From an uncultured Oscillospiraceae bacterium (GTDB lineage Bacteria > Bacillota > Clostridia > Oscillospirales > Oscillospiraceae), in NCBI GenBank assembly GCA_934597255.1, contig CAKTQV010000001.1:62001-126000 (forward strand): 64,000 nucleotides of DNA, given 5' to 3'. The position numbers and the translations under genes are program-made. Below, piece by piece: positions 24,900-34,437 of the stretch (positions are counted from its first letter, which is position 1; every line of letters begins with the position of its first letter). Under the pieces are notes generated by a model. It ran no database searches. It saw only the letters and a program-made list of their open reading frames with translations, and had not been told where the DNA came from.

Positions 24900-26009
24900 A
24901 TGATAAAGTTTTTCAGTCCCGGCCGGGTGGAGCTCGCCGGGAACCACACGGACCATCAGAAGGGCCGCGCCATGGCGGCCGCCGTGGAGCAGGGGATGTA
25001 CGCCGAGGCGGAGCCGAACGGCAGCCGCATCATACGCATCTCCTCCGAGGGCTATGACCCGGTGGTCATAGACCTTGACCGGCTGTGGCCGGACGAGGCG
25101 GAGGCCGGAACGCCGGCGGCGCTGGTGCGCGGCGTGGCGGCGGGGCTTACGGAGGGCGCGGAGGAGCTGCGCGGCTTCGACGCTTACGTCGTCAGCCATC
25201 TGCCGAGCGGGCGGGGCATGAGCTCGTCGGCCGCGTTTTCGGTTCTGGTCGGGTGCATGGTCTCGGAATTTGCCGAGGGCGCGTTTTTCGCGCCGGAGGA
25301 GCTGGCCAAGGCCGCGCGGAAGGCGGAAAACCGCTGGTTCGGAAAGCCGAGCGGCCTGCTCGATCAGCTCGCCTGCGCCATGGGCGGCGCGATCTATGTG
25401 GACTTTCTCAGCTCCAAGATCATCCGCATGGACTGCGACTTTGCCAGCATGGGGCTGGCGATGTGTCTGACGGATACCGGCGGCAGCCACGCCGGTGCGA
25501 CGGCGGCCTACACGCAGATCATGGAGGACATGAGCGCCGTGGCGCGCACGTTCGGCCAGCGCTGGCTGGCAAAGGTGCGCCCGGGGGATTTTGACGAGCA
25601 GTGGCCCGGACATAAAACGGAGCTTGCCTGGATGCGCGCCCGCCACTTCTTCGACGAGTGCCGCCGCGCCGCATCCATGGCCGACGCGCTCGGTCTGCGC
25701 GACGGCGAGCGGTACATGGAGCTGATGAACGAATCCGGGCGCAGCTCGGAGCGGCTTTTGAAAAACATCATCGACCCCGCCTGCGGCGAGGGGCTGGCCA
25801 CGGGGCTGGCGCTTTCGGCGCGGCTGCTGGACGGGCGCGGCGCGTGGCGCGTGCACGGCGGCGGCTTTGCCGGCTGCGTGCAGGCGCTGATGCCGGAGGA
25901 GCTGCTCGAGCCGTACACGGCGGCGATGGACGCCTTTTTCGGCGCGGGGAGCTGCCAGCCGGTGCGCATACGGAAAAAGGGAGCCGGACGCGTGGACGCC
26001 GATGCGTGA
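24900..26009 (+). CDS. galK: Galactokinase (GHMP kinase)
   Basis: The 369-residue kinase phosphorylates galactose to galactose 1-phosphate, the entry to the Leloir pathway. It has the galactokinase signature near the N terminus (GRVELAGNHTDHQKG), GHMP motif 2 (LPSGRGMSSSAAFS) and motif 3 (VHGGGFAGCVQAL). The N-terminal motif reads AGNHTDHQ rather than the classic IGEHTDYN, a form seen in Clostridia. The ATG at 24900 lies 1 nt after the transketolase stop with no recognisable ribosome binding site, so translation is probably coupled. No other gal genes are in the window. Confidence 0.88.
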   Translation: MIKFFSPGRVELAGNHTDHQKGRAMAAAVEQGMYAEAEPNGSRIIRISSEGYDPVVIDLDRLWPDEAEAGTPAALVRGVAAGLTEGAEELRGFDAYVVSHLPSGRGMSSSAAFSVLVGCMVSEFAEGAFFAPEELAKAARKAENRWFGKPSGLLDQLACAMGGAIYVDFLSSKIIRMDCDFASMGLAMCLTDTGGSHAGATAAYTQIMEDMSAVARTFGQRWLAKVRPGDFDEQWPGHKTELAWMRARHFFDECRRAASMADALGLRDGERYMELMNESGRSSERLLKNIIDPACGEGLATGLALSARLLDGRGAWRVHGGGFAGCVQALMPEELLEPYTAAMDAFFGAGSCQPVRIRKKGAGRVDADA

Positions 26010-26033
26010 GGCGCACGGCGCGAAAAAAGAAGG

Positions 26034-26068
26034 AAAAGCAGGAGATCGGTTTGCGGTCTCCTGCTTTT
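26034..26068 (+). terminator. Intrinsic terminator after galK
   Basis: AAAAGCAGGAGA (26034-26045) pairs with TCTCCTGCTTTT (26057-26068), 12 bp with an 11-nt loop. The stem ends in four Ts. Confidence 0.8.
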
Positions 26069-26175
26069 GCCGTTGAGCGAAGCTGTCCCGTGCCGGCGCG
26101 GGTGTAATCATTTTGAGGGAGAGTTGTCTCTTTTGTTATCGCTTGTCGGCTTTATGCAAAAATTCCAGTTTCATT

Positions 26176-26219
26176 ATTGTAACTTTTATATTCCAAAAAA
26201 GTAACAATTGTGTTATAAT
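26176..26219 (+). promoter_or_regulatory. Promoter region of two-component operon with inverted repeat
   Basis: TATAAT (26214-26219) with a poor -35 (TTCCAA, 26191-26196, 17 bp). ATTGTAACTT (26176-26185) and AAGTAACAAT (26199-26208) form a 9-of-10 inverted repeat just upstream of the -10. A weak -35 with a dyad suggests an activator- or repressor-dependent promoter, possibly autoregulated by the encoded response regulator. Confidence 0.5.
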
Positions 26220-26288
26220 GCGAAGGATAGAGAAAAAGGTTACAGTGCGCTTTCCGGCGCTTTTACAGCAACACAAGGAGGACGGTCA

Positions 26289-26978
26289 ATGAAAAAGGTA
26301 CTGGTACTGGAGGATGAGTCGAGCATACGCAGCTTTGTCGTCATCAATCTCAAGCGCTCCGGCTATGAGCCCATCGAGGCCGAGACCGGCGAGCAGGCGC
26401 TCGAGCAGCTCAAGCAGAACCCGGACATCAAGGTCGCGCTTCTGGACGTGATGCTGCCCGACATCGACGGCTTTGAGGTATGCCGCCGCATCCGCGCCTC
26501 CGATCCGAAGATCGGCATCATCATGCTCACGGCCAAGGCGCAGGAGATGGATAAGGTGACCGGGCTGATGACCGGCGCAGACGACTATGTGACAAAGCCG
26601 TTTTCCCCGGCCGAGCTGACGGCGCGCATCGACGCGCTGTACCGCCGCACCGGCACCGCCGAGACCGAGGAGGACAGCGGCGAGCTGCGCCACGGGCCGT
26701 TCCGGCTCAATACGCGCAACCGCACGCTGGAGAAAAACGGCGAGCGCATCAAGCTGACGCAGATCGAATACTCCATCATCAAGCTCTTTATGGACAACCC
26801 CGGCCGCGCGCTCAGCCGCGAGGACATCCTCAACGCCGTCTGGGGCCGCGACTATTTCGGCGAGCTGAAGATCGTGGACGTGAACATCCGGCGTCTGCGC
26901 ATCAAGATCGAGGACAACAGCACCATCCCCACCTACATAACGACCGTATGGGGCTACGGCTACAAGTGGGGGTTCTGA
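26289..26978 (+). CDS. OmpR/PhoB-family response regulator
   Basis: The 229-residue regulator has a receiver domain with the acidic pair EDE at residues 8-10, the phospho-acceptor Asp in LLDVMLPDIDG (about 56), the Thr in MLTAKA and the Lys in VTKPFSP. The C-terminal winged-helix DNA-binding domain runs from about 130 to 229 (LSREDILNAVWGRDYFG, VDVNIRRLRIKIE, TTVWGYGYKW). AAGGAGG precedes the ATG at 26289. It pairs with the histidine kinase 35 nt downstream. PhoP/ResD-like relatives respond to phosphate, redox or envelope stress; the signal here is not known. Confidence 0.93.
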   Translation: MKKVLVLEDESSIRSFVVINLKRSGYEPIEAETGEQALEQLKQNPDIKVALLDVMLPDIDGFEVCRRIRASDPKIGIIMLTAKAQEMDKVTGLMTGADDYVTKPFSPAELTARIDALYRRTGTAETEEDSGELRHGPFRLNTRNRTLEKNGERIKLTQIEYSIIKLFMDNPGRALSREDILNAVWGRDYFGELKIVDVNIRRLRIKIEDNSTIPTYITTVWGYGYKWGF

Positions 26979-27013
26979 AGCGGGGCTGATCGGGTACACG
27001 GGGAGGTGAGAAC

Positions 27014-28453
27014 ATGGAAAAGCACGCCAAAAAGCACAGCCTGCGCCGCCGCTGGCTCAAAACCAGCATTCTGGTCACCTGTGTCATCGTGGCCGTGTTC
27101 ATCGCCGTGTTCTCTCTGTGCGCCTACGGCTACTATCACTCCGGGGCGCAGAAGGCTCTTGTGACCAAGGCCGATTCCACCACCAGCTTTTTCAACGACT
27201 ATCTTTTCACGACCTACGGCGAGTATTACCAGTCCGCCTGCCAGTACGCCGAGAGCTTCCACTCCGACGATATTCTGGAGCTGCAGTTCATCAACGCCCG
27301 CGCCGGCATCGAGCGCGCGTCCGAGGGCGCGGCGCCCATCCCCACCGACACGGAGGACGTGGCGCAGGCGCTGGAAAGCCGGAAGACGAGCAGCTGGAGC
27401 GGGCGGGAGAAGACGAGCGGCGCGCGCATCATGTCCGTCACGGCGCCCCTGTTTGCCGACGGCGGGCAGCTCGTGGGGGCCATGCGCTTCGTGCAGAGTC
27501 TCGAGCGCGTCGACCGGCAGTTCGGCAGCGCCGCGGTCATCGCGCTGGTCGTTGGGCTTCTGATCGTGCTGACGGTGATCGTGTCCAGCTCCTATTTCCT
27601 GCGCACCGTGTCCGAGCCGCTGGTGGAGCTGACGGCGCTGGCGCACCGCATTGCCGACGGCAGCTACGGCATTCAGGCCGAGAAGAAATACGACGACGAG
27701 ATCGGCGATCTCATCGACGCCATCAACGAAATGAGCCGCAAGATCGGCGAGACGGAAAAGACCCAGACGGAGTTCATCTCCTCCGTTTCGCACGAGCTGC
27801 GCACGCCGCTGACCGCCATCACGGGCTGGGCGGAGACGCTGGCCTATGACGACGCCATCACGGGCGATAGCCGCCGCGGCATCGCCATCATCTCCAAGGA
27901 GTCCGGCCGTCTTACCAAGATGGTCGAGGAGCTGCTGGAGTTCACGCGCATACAGGACGGCCGCTTTACGCTCAATCTGGAGCGGCTGGACGTGGCCGGC
28001 GAGCTGGAGGACGCCATCTTCACCTACGGCGAGCTTCTGCGGCAGGAGGGCGTGACGGTCGAATACACCCCGCCGGACCGGGAGATACCCCTCATTCTGG
28101 GCGACCCGGCGCGGCTGAAGCAGGTGTTTCTCAACATTATGGACAACGCCGCCAAATACGGCCGCAGCGCCGGCCGCATCACCGTGACGATCGGCGCGGC
28201 GGGCGGCTGGGTGGTCATCCGCTTCCGGGACTACGGCCCCGGCGTGCCGGCGGATGAGCTGCCGCATGTGAAGCGCAAATTTTACAAGGGCAGCGGAAAG
28301 GAACGCGGCAGCGGCATCGGACTTTCCGTCTGCGACGAGATCGTGGCCCGCCACAACGGCACGCTGGAGCTGGAAAACAGCCGCGACGGCCGCAGCGGTC
28401 TGGTCGTTACGATCTCGCTTCCCATCATCAAGGAGGAGGAACTTACGATTTGA
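27014..28453 (+). CDS. Sensor histidine kinase
   Basis: The 479-residue kinase has two transmembrane helices (about 16-38 and 178-200) flanking an extracytoplasmic domain of about 140 residues with no recognisable fold. A HAMP domain follows (PLVELTALAHRIADGSYGI). The dimerisation/phospho-acceptor box is SSVSHELRTPLTAITGW, with His about 261. The ATPase domain has NIMDNAAKYG (N box), DYGPGVP (G1) and GSGIGLSVC (G2). The gene overlaps the next by 4 nt, so a membrane protein of unknown function is co-translated with this system. Confidence 0.93.
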   Translation: MEKHAKKHSLRRRWLKTSILVTCVIVAVFIAVFSLCAYGYYHSGAQKALVTKADSTTSFFNDYLFTTYGEYYQSACQYAESFHSDDILELQFINARAGIERASEGAAPIPTDTEDVAQALESRKTSSWSGREKTSGARIMSVTAPLFADGGQLVGAMRFVQSLERVDRQFGSAAVIALVVGLLIVLTVIVSSSYFLRTVSEPLVELTALAHRIADGSYGIQAEKKYDDEIGDLIDAINEMSRKIGETEKTQTEFISSVSHELRTPLTAITGWAETLAYDDAITGDSRRGIAIISKESGRLTKMVEELLEFTRIQDGRFTLNLERLDVAGELEDAIFTYGELLRQEGVTVEYTPPDREIPLILGDPARLKQVFLNIMDNAAKYGRSAGRITVTIGAAGGWVVIRFRDYGPGVPADELPHVKRKFYKGSGKERGSGIGLSVCDEIVARHNGTLELENSRDGRSGLVVTISLPIIKEEELTI

Positions 28454-29400
28454 AAAACAGCGACAACAAAGCGTTCAAAACCTCGATCGGCGGACAGGCC
28501 ATCATCGAGGGTATCTATATGCGCGGCGTGGACAAGCAGTCCACCGTCGTCCGCCGGCAGGACGGCAGCCTTGTGACGAAGGTGGAGCCGGTGCGCGTGC
28601 GCAAAAACGAGCATGCGTGGCTGGGCTGGCCGTTCATCCGCGGCGTCATCAATTTTTACGATTCCATGGTGCAGGGCATGAAAAGCCTGACCTATTCGGC
28701 GGAGCTTGCGCCGGAGGAAATGCAGGAGGAGCCGTCGAAATTCGATCTCTGGGTCGAAAAAAAGCTCGGCATGGAAAAGGCGCAGAAGTTTCTCATCGGC
28801 GTGGCCGTGCTGCTGGGCTTTGTGATGGCCATCGGGCTGTTCGTGTTCCTGCCGACGCTTCTGGTCAGCTTCCTGCGGCTGACGGACGAGCAGTATGTGC
28901 TGCGGAGCGTGCTGGAGGGCGTCGTGAAGATCGCGGTGTTCCTCGGCTATCTGTGGGTCTGCTCGCGCATGAGCGAGATACAGCGCCTGTTTTCCTACCA
29001 CGGCGCGGAGCACAAGACGATCTTCTGCTACGAGCACGGCCATGAGCTGACGGTGGAGAACGTGCGCCGGGAGGGGCGGCTCCATCCGCGCTGCGGGACG
29101 AGCTTCCTGGTCGTGGTGATCCTGTTCTCCATTCTGATCTGGTGCTTCATCCGCATCTCGAACCCGTGGCTGCGGATGCTGGTGAAGCTGTGTCTGCTGC
29201 CGGTGATCGTTTCCGTGACGTATGAGCTCAACCGCTGGATCGGCCGCCACGACGAGCTGTGGATCGCGAAGATCCTGTCCTGGCCGGGCAAGCAGATCCA
29301 GCGCATCACGACCAACGAGCCGGACGACGGCATGATGGAGGTCGCCATCACGGCGCTCAAGCTCGTCATCCCCGACCGGAAGGGCGACGACCGCTGGTAA
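28450..29400 (+). CDS. DUF1385 (YqhQ-like) membrane protein, TTG start
   Basis: The 316-residue protein is of the DUF1385 family: IGGQAIIEGIYMRG near the N terminus, SYHGAEHKTIFCYE in the middle and RLHPRCGTSFLVVV, with about four transmembrane helices. The start is TTG at 28450, overlapping the kinase stop, 10 nt after AAGGAGGAGG. In Clostridia this gene commonly precedes prmC, as here. The HGAEHK-type His/Glu cluster near the membrane suggests a metal site. No biochemical function is established. Confidence 0.88.
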   Translation: MKNSDNKAFKTSIGGQAIIEGIYMRGVDKQSTVVRRQDGSLVTKVEPVRVRKNEHAWLGWPFIRGVINFYDSMVQGMKSLTYSAELAPEEMQEEPSKFDLWVEKKLGMEKAQKFLIGVAVLLGFVMAIGLFVFLPTLLVSFLRLTDEQYVLRSVLEGVVKIAVFLGYLWVCSRMSEIQRLFSYHGAEHKTIFCYEHGHELTVENVRREGRLHPRCGTSFLVVVILFSILIWCFIRISNPWLRMLVKLCLLPVIVSVTYELNRWIGRHDELWIAKILSWPGKQIQRITTNEPDDGMMEVAITALKLVIPDRKGDDRW

Positions 29401-29439
29401 AGGCTCCGGGAAAATAAAGAGAAAGAAAAATTTCCCCGT

Positions 29440-30297
29440 ATGACAAAGACCTACAACGAAATCTACATACAGACCCGGCGCGCGCTCAAGGACGCCGGCA
29501 TCGAGAATTATTCGCCGGAGGCGCGGCTGATCGTCAGCGAGGCCGCCGGGAAGAGCCAGGCGGCGCTTATGCGCGATCTGACGCTTTACAGCGCGGACGG
29601 CCTGGACAAGAAGGTGGAGGCCTGGGTCGAACGGCGGCTGGCCGGCGAGCCTGTGGCCTATATCACGGGCGCGTGGGAGTTCGACGGCGTGCGCGTGGCC
29701 GTCAGCCGCGACGTGCTCATTCCCCGGTCCGACACGGAGATCCTGTCCCGCGCGGCGGAGCAGCTTTTCAAAAACCGGAACACGCATCCGCGGATACTGG
29801 ATCTGTGCTGCGGCTCGGGCTGCATCGGCATCGCGCTGGCGGTGCATATGCCGGCCGCGCGGATCATCATGGTCGACAACGACCCGAAGGCGCTGGCAGT
29901 CGCGCGGGAGAATATGCAGCGCTACGAGTTGCCGCCGCGCGTGATGTGCGTGGAGGCCGACGCGACGAAAAAGCCGCCGATGCTGCTGGGGAGCTTTGAT
30001 CTCATCGTGGCCAACGCGCCCTATGTGCCCACGGCGGAGATCGAGACGCTCGACCCCTCTGTCCGGGATTACGAGCCGTATCACGCGCTGGACGGCGGCG
30101 AGGACGGGCTGGACGTCGTGCGCGCGATCATACGCCACTGGAAAACCGTTCTGCGCGAGCACGGGAGCATGATGCTCGAGATCGGCGAGGGGCAGTCCGA
30201 AACGGTGCAGCAGCTGCTGCGCGACGCGGGCTTTGCCGAAACGCTGGCGCTGAACGATCCGGGCGGCTGCGAGCGGGTCGTCATCGGGCGGCTGTGA
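29440..30297 (+). CDS. prmC: Release factor glutamine N5-methyltransferase, with NAPY in place of NPPY
   Basis: The 285-residue enzyme methylates the GGQ glutamine of peptide-chain release factors using SAM. It has the N-terminal helical domain (GEPVAYITGAWEF, typical of PrmC) and the SAM motif DLCCGSGCIG (121-130). The substrate-binding motif is N192-A-P-Y195, where nearly all relatives have NPPY. The usual partner prfA is not next to it. The first Pro is less critical than Asn and Tyr, so activity is probably kept. Only a weak ribosome binding site is visible. Confidence 0.88.
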   Translation: MTKTYNEIYIQTRRALKDAGIENYSPEARLIVSEAAGKSQAALMRDLTLYSADGLDKKVEAWVERRLAGEPVAYITGAWEFDGVRVAVSRDVLIPRSDTEILSRAAEQLFKNRNTHPRILDLCCGSGCIGIALAVHMPAARIIMVDNDPKALAVARENMQRYELPPRVMCVEADATKKPPMLLGSFDLIVANAPYVPTAEIETLDPSVRDYEPYHALDGGEDGLDVVRAIIRHWKTVLREHGSMMLEIGEGQSETVQQLLRDAGFAETLALNDPGGCERVVIGRL

Positions 30298-30345
30298 CCG
30301 AAGCGTATATTATCGGGGCCATGCCCCGTCAGGGAGGATAGAGCT

Positions 30346-31435
<1,090 letters not shown>

Positions 31436-31455
<20 letters not shown>

Positions 31456-31915
31456 GGACGAGACGCTCTCGCCGCTCGAGCGGACGAAAAAGCTCGCCGT
31501 GGCCATGCTCAACCGCCGGCCGCTGTCGGAAAAGGAGCTGCGCGGCCGTCTGGCGGACAAGGAATGCGCGCCGGAGGACATCGACGCGGTCGCGGCTCTT
31601 TGTCTGGACTACGGCTTTCTCAACGACGCGGAATACGCCTGCATGCTCGCGCGCTATTACGGCGCGAAAAGCTACGGCCCCGGCCGGCTGAAGGCGGAGC
31701 TGCGGCGGCGCGGCGTGGCGGAGGAATACTGGGCCGGGGCGCTCGAGCTGCTAGACAATCCGGCGGAAACGCTTGACCGGCTGCTGGCCGCGCGGCTGCG
31801 CGGCCGGGATGCGGACGACCGAAAAGAAATGGAAAAGGCCGGCGCCGCGCTGTTTCGCAGGGGCTACTCCTGGGACGAGATACGCGCCGCCGTGAATCGG
31901 TACAGAGAATCGTGA
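31436..31915 (+). CDS. recX: RecX regulatory protein
   Basis: The 159-residue helical protein modulates RecA filaments. RecX landmarks are present: the tandem three-helix units LNRRPLSEKELRGRL, DYGFLNDAEYACMLARYY and LKAELRRRGV. The length matches short Firmicute RecX proteins. It starts at the ATG at 31436, 20 nt inside recA, without a clear ribosome binding site, so its level is tied to recA translation. Its stop overlaps the rimO start (GTGA). Confidence 0.9.
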
Positions 31916-33213
31916 AAGTGCATTTTACGGCGCTTGGCTGCGCCAAAAATCTTATTGACTCCGAGCAGATGCTCGCGCTCATCACCGACGCGGGCCACAC
32001 GCTCGTATCCGACCCCGCCGAGGCGGACGCCGCGGTGGTGAACACCTGCGCGTTCATCGAATCGGCGCAGGAGGAGGCCATCAACACCATCCTGGAGCTG
32101 GCGCGCTGGAAGACGGAGGGTCAGCTCAGGCGCCTGGTCGTCACGGGCTGTCTTGCCCAGCGGTATCAGGATGAGATATTGCAGGAGCTGCCGGAGATCG
32201 ACGCGGTCGTCGGCACGTCGAGCTTTGCGGACATCGTGGAGGCGCTGGAATCCGAAGAGCACGGGCTGCGGCGCTTTGCGGACAGGAACGAGCCGCTGCC
32301 GGAGCTGGACCGGCTCGTGTCCACGGGGCCGGGCTGGGCCTATATCAAGATCGCCGACGGCTGCGACCGCCGGTGCGCCTACTGCGTCATTCCCTCCATC
32401 CGCGGGCGCTATCGCTCGCGGCCGGTCGCCAGCATTCTTGACGAGGCGCGCGCCCTGGCCGGAAGCGGCGTGAAGGAGCTGATCCTTGTCGCGCAGGACG
32501 TCAGCCGCTACGGGCGCGATCTCCGCGACGGCACGACGCTGTGTACGCTGCTGCGGGAGCTGGTGAAGGTGGAGGGGCTGGAATGGATACGCCTGCACTA
32601 CCTTTATCCCGACGAGATAAGCGACGAGCTGATCGAGCTGATCGCCGCCGAGCCGAAGATCGTGAAGTATCTGGACATTCCCATCCAGCACGTCAACGAC
32701 GCGATACTCAAGGCCATGCGGCGGCGGGAGACGAAGGCGTCGATATGCGCGCTGTTCGACAAGCTGCGCGCGCGCATTCCCGGCATCGTGATCCGCACGA
32801 GCCTGATCGTCGGACTGCCCGGCGAGGGGGAGGCGGAGCTGGAGGAGCTGATGGCTTTTCTGCGGCAGCAGAAGCTCCCGCGCGCGGGCGTTTTCGCCTA
32901 TTCCCCGGAGGAGGGGACGGCGGCGGCCGCCATGCCGGGCCGGTGCAGCCGCGAGGAGGCCGGGCAGCGCCGCGAGCGCGTGATGGCGCTGCAGAGCGTC
33001 ATCATGGACGAGTTCGACGCCGCGCGCGTCGGCGGCACGGAGCGCGTGCTGTGCGAGGGGCGGGACGGACTTCTGTGGTGCGGCCGGAGCCAGGCGGATT
33101 CGCCGGATGTGGACGAGCTGGTCTGCTTCAGCGGCGAGGGAAAGCCCGGCGAGTTTTTTGACGTTCGTATTCTCTCCGCGGACGGCGGAGAGCTGATAGG
33201 AGAATCGATATGA
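31912..33213 (+). CDS. rimO: Ribosomal protein S12 methylthiotransferase
   Basis: The 433-residue radical-SAM methylthiotransferase adds a methylthio group to Asp of ribosomal protein S12. It has the N-terminal MTTase domain with three cluster Cys (LGCAKN near residue 10, NTCAFI near 45, TGCLAQ near 79), then the radical-SAM CDRRCAYCVIP near 145 and a C-terminal TRAM domain. The LGCAKN and CDRRCAYC variants separate RimO from MiaB. The start is GTG at 31912, overlapping the recX stop. Confidence 0.94.
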   Translation: MKVHFTALGCAKNLIDSEQMLALITDAGHTLVSDPAEADAAVVNTCAFIESAQEEAINTILELARWKTEGQLRRLVVTGCLAQRYQDEILQELPEIDAVVGTSSFADIVEALESEEHGLRRFADRNEPLPELDRLVSTGPGWAYIKIADGCDRRCAYCVIPSIRGRYRSRPVASILDEARALAGSGVKELILVAQDVSRYGRDLRDGTTLCTLLRELVKVEGLEWIRLHYLYPDEISDELIELIAAEPKIVKYLDIPIQHVNDAILKAMRRRETKASICALFDKLRARIPGIVIRTSLIVGLPGEGEAELEELMAFLRQQKLPRAGVFAYSPEEGTAAAAMPGRCSREEAGQRRERVMALQSVIMDEFDAARVGGTERVLCEGRDGLLWCGRSQADSPDVDELVCFSGEGKPGEFFDVRILSADGGELIGESI

Positions 33214-33761
33214 CCACTGCAAACAAAATCACCATCGGGCGCATCATTCTGGTGCCGGTCTTCATTCTGCTGATGCTGCTGGACTTTCCCGGCCACAAGC
33301 TCGCGGCGCTGATCGTGTTCATCGTGGCGGGCGCGTCGGATTCCGTGGACGGCTATGTCGCGCGCAAGTACAATCAGGTGACGGATTTCGGCAAGTTTGC
33401 CGATCCGCTGGCGGATAAGATCCTCATCATCTCGGCGCTGCTCATCTTTGTCCAGTGGGGTCAGATGCCCGCGTGGTGCGCCATCATCATCGTCATGCGC
33501 GAGTTTGCCGTGACGGGGCTGCGTCTGATCGCCGTGGAGAACGGCCTTGTCATCGCCGCGGCCATGGCCGGCAAGCTCAAAACCTTCTTTTCCACCATCG
33601 GCTGCTGTATCATGCTCACGCCGCTGAAGGATGCGACCTTCTTCGGCGTGAAGGCGCTGTCGCTCAATAACGTCTGCGTGGCCGTCATGGTCATTCTGAC
33701 GGTGTGGAGCGGCTGTGAGTATTTCGTGAAAAACGCGCACGTTCTGAAGAACACGAAATAA
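33210..33761 (+). CDS. pgsA: CDP-diacylglycerol-glycerol-3-phosphate 3-phosphatidyltransferase
   Basis: The 183-residue membrane enzyme makes phosphatidylglycerol phosphate, the first committed step to phosphatidylglycerol and cardiolipin. The CDP-alcohol phosphotransferase motif D-x2-DG-x2-AR-x8-G-x3-D-x3-D is complete (DSVDGYVAR, then DFGKFADPLAD). About five transmembrane helices are visible. The start overlaps the rimO stop by 4 nt. rimO-pgsA is a conserved pair in Clostridia. Confidence 0.93.
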   Translation: MTTANKITIGRIILVPVFILLMLLDFPGHKLAALIVFIVAGASDSVDGYVARKYNQVTDFGKFADPLADKILIISALLIFVQWGQMPAWCAIIIVMREFAVTGLRLIAVENGLVIAAAMAGKLKTFFSTIGCCIMLTPLKDATFFGVKALSLNNVCVAVMVILTVWSGCEYFVKNAHVLKNTK

Positions 33762-33794
33762 ACGCCGCAAATACAATGATACAGGTGAGGAACT

Positions 33795-34433
33795 ATGTTT
33801 GACTATCTGCGTGAACTCGTTCACGCATATCAGGCGCGCGACCCCGCGGCCCGCGGCGCCTTTGAGGTCTGGCTTTATTATCCCGGCGTCAAGGCCGTCA
33901 TGAGCTGGCGGCGGGCGCACTGGTGCTGGACGCACGGCATGAAATTTCTGGCCCGCGGCATCAGCCAGGCGGCCCGCCGGCGCACCGGCATCGAGATCCA
34001 TCCCGGCGCGACCATCGGCCGCCGCCTTGTCATCGACCACGGCATGGGCGTTGTGATCGGCGAAACGGCGGAGCTGGGCGACGACGTGCTGCTGTATCAG
34101 GGCGTCACGCTCGGCGGCACGGGCAAGGACCAGGGAAAGCGCCATCCCACCATCGGCAGCAACGTGCTTATCGGCTCCGGCGCCAAGGTGCTCGGCCCGT
34201 TCCGGGTCGGGGACAACAGCCGCATCGCCGCCGGTGCGGTGGTGCTTTCGGAGGTGCCGCCGAACGCGACGGCCGTCGGCGTGCCGGCCCGCATCGTCCG
34301 CATTGCCAACCGCACGCCGGACTATGCCGGCGACGTCGATCAGATCCATGTGACAGACCCGGTCGCCATCGAGCTGGCGGCGCTGAAGGATCAGATCGCT
34401 ATTCTGGAAAATTACATCACCAAGGAGAAGTAA
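33795..34433 (+). CDS. cysE: Serine O-acetyltransferase
   Basis: The 212-residue enzyme makes O-acetylserine for cysteine synthesis. It has an N-terminal helical segment (short compared with the E. coli enzyme, as in other Firmicutes), then left-handed parallel beta-helix hexapeptide repeats (GIEIHPGATIGRRL, IDHGMGVVIGETAELGDDV). The catalytic His in IDHG and the GKRHPTIG loop are present. GGTGAGGAAC precedes the ATG. It lies 4 nt before cysS, a common Clostridial pairing that links cysteine supply to tRNA charging. Confidence 0.95.
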   Translation: MFDYLRELVHAYQARDPAARGAFEVWLYYPGVKAVMSWRRAHWCWTHGMKFLARGISQAARRRTGIEIHPGATIGRRLVIDHGMGVVIGETAELGDDVLLYQGVTLGGTGKDQGKRHPTIGSNVLIGSGAKVLGPFRVGDNSRIAAGAVVLSEVPPNATAVGVPARIVRIANRTPDYAGDVDQIHVTDPVAIELAALKDQIAILENYITKEK

Positions 34434-34437
34434 AGCC

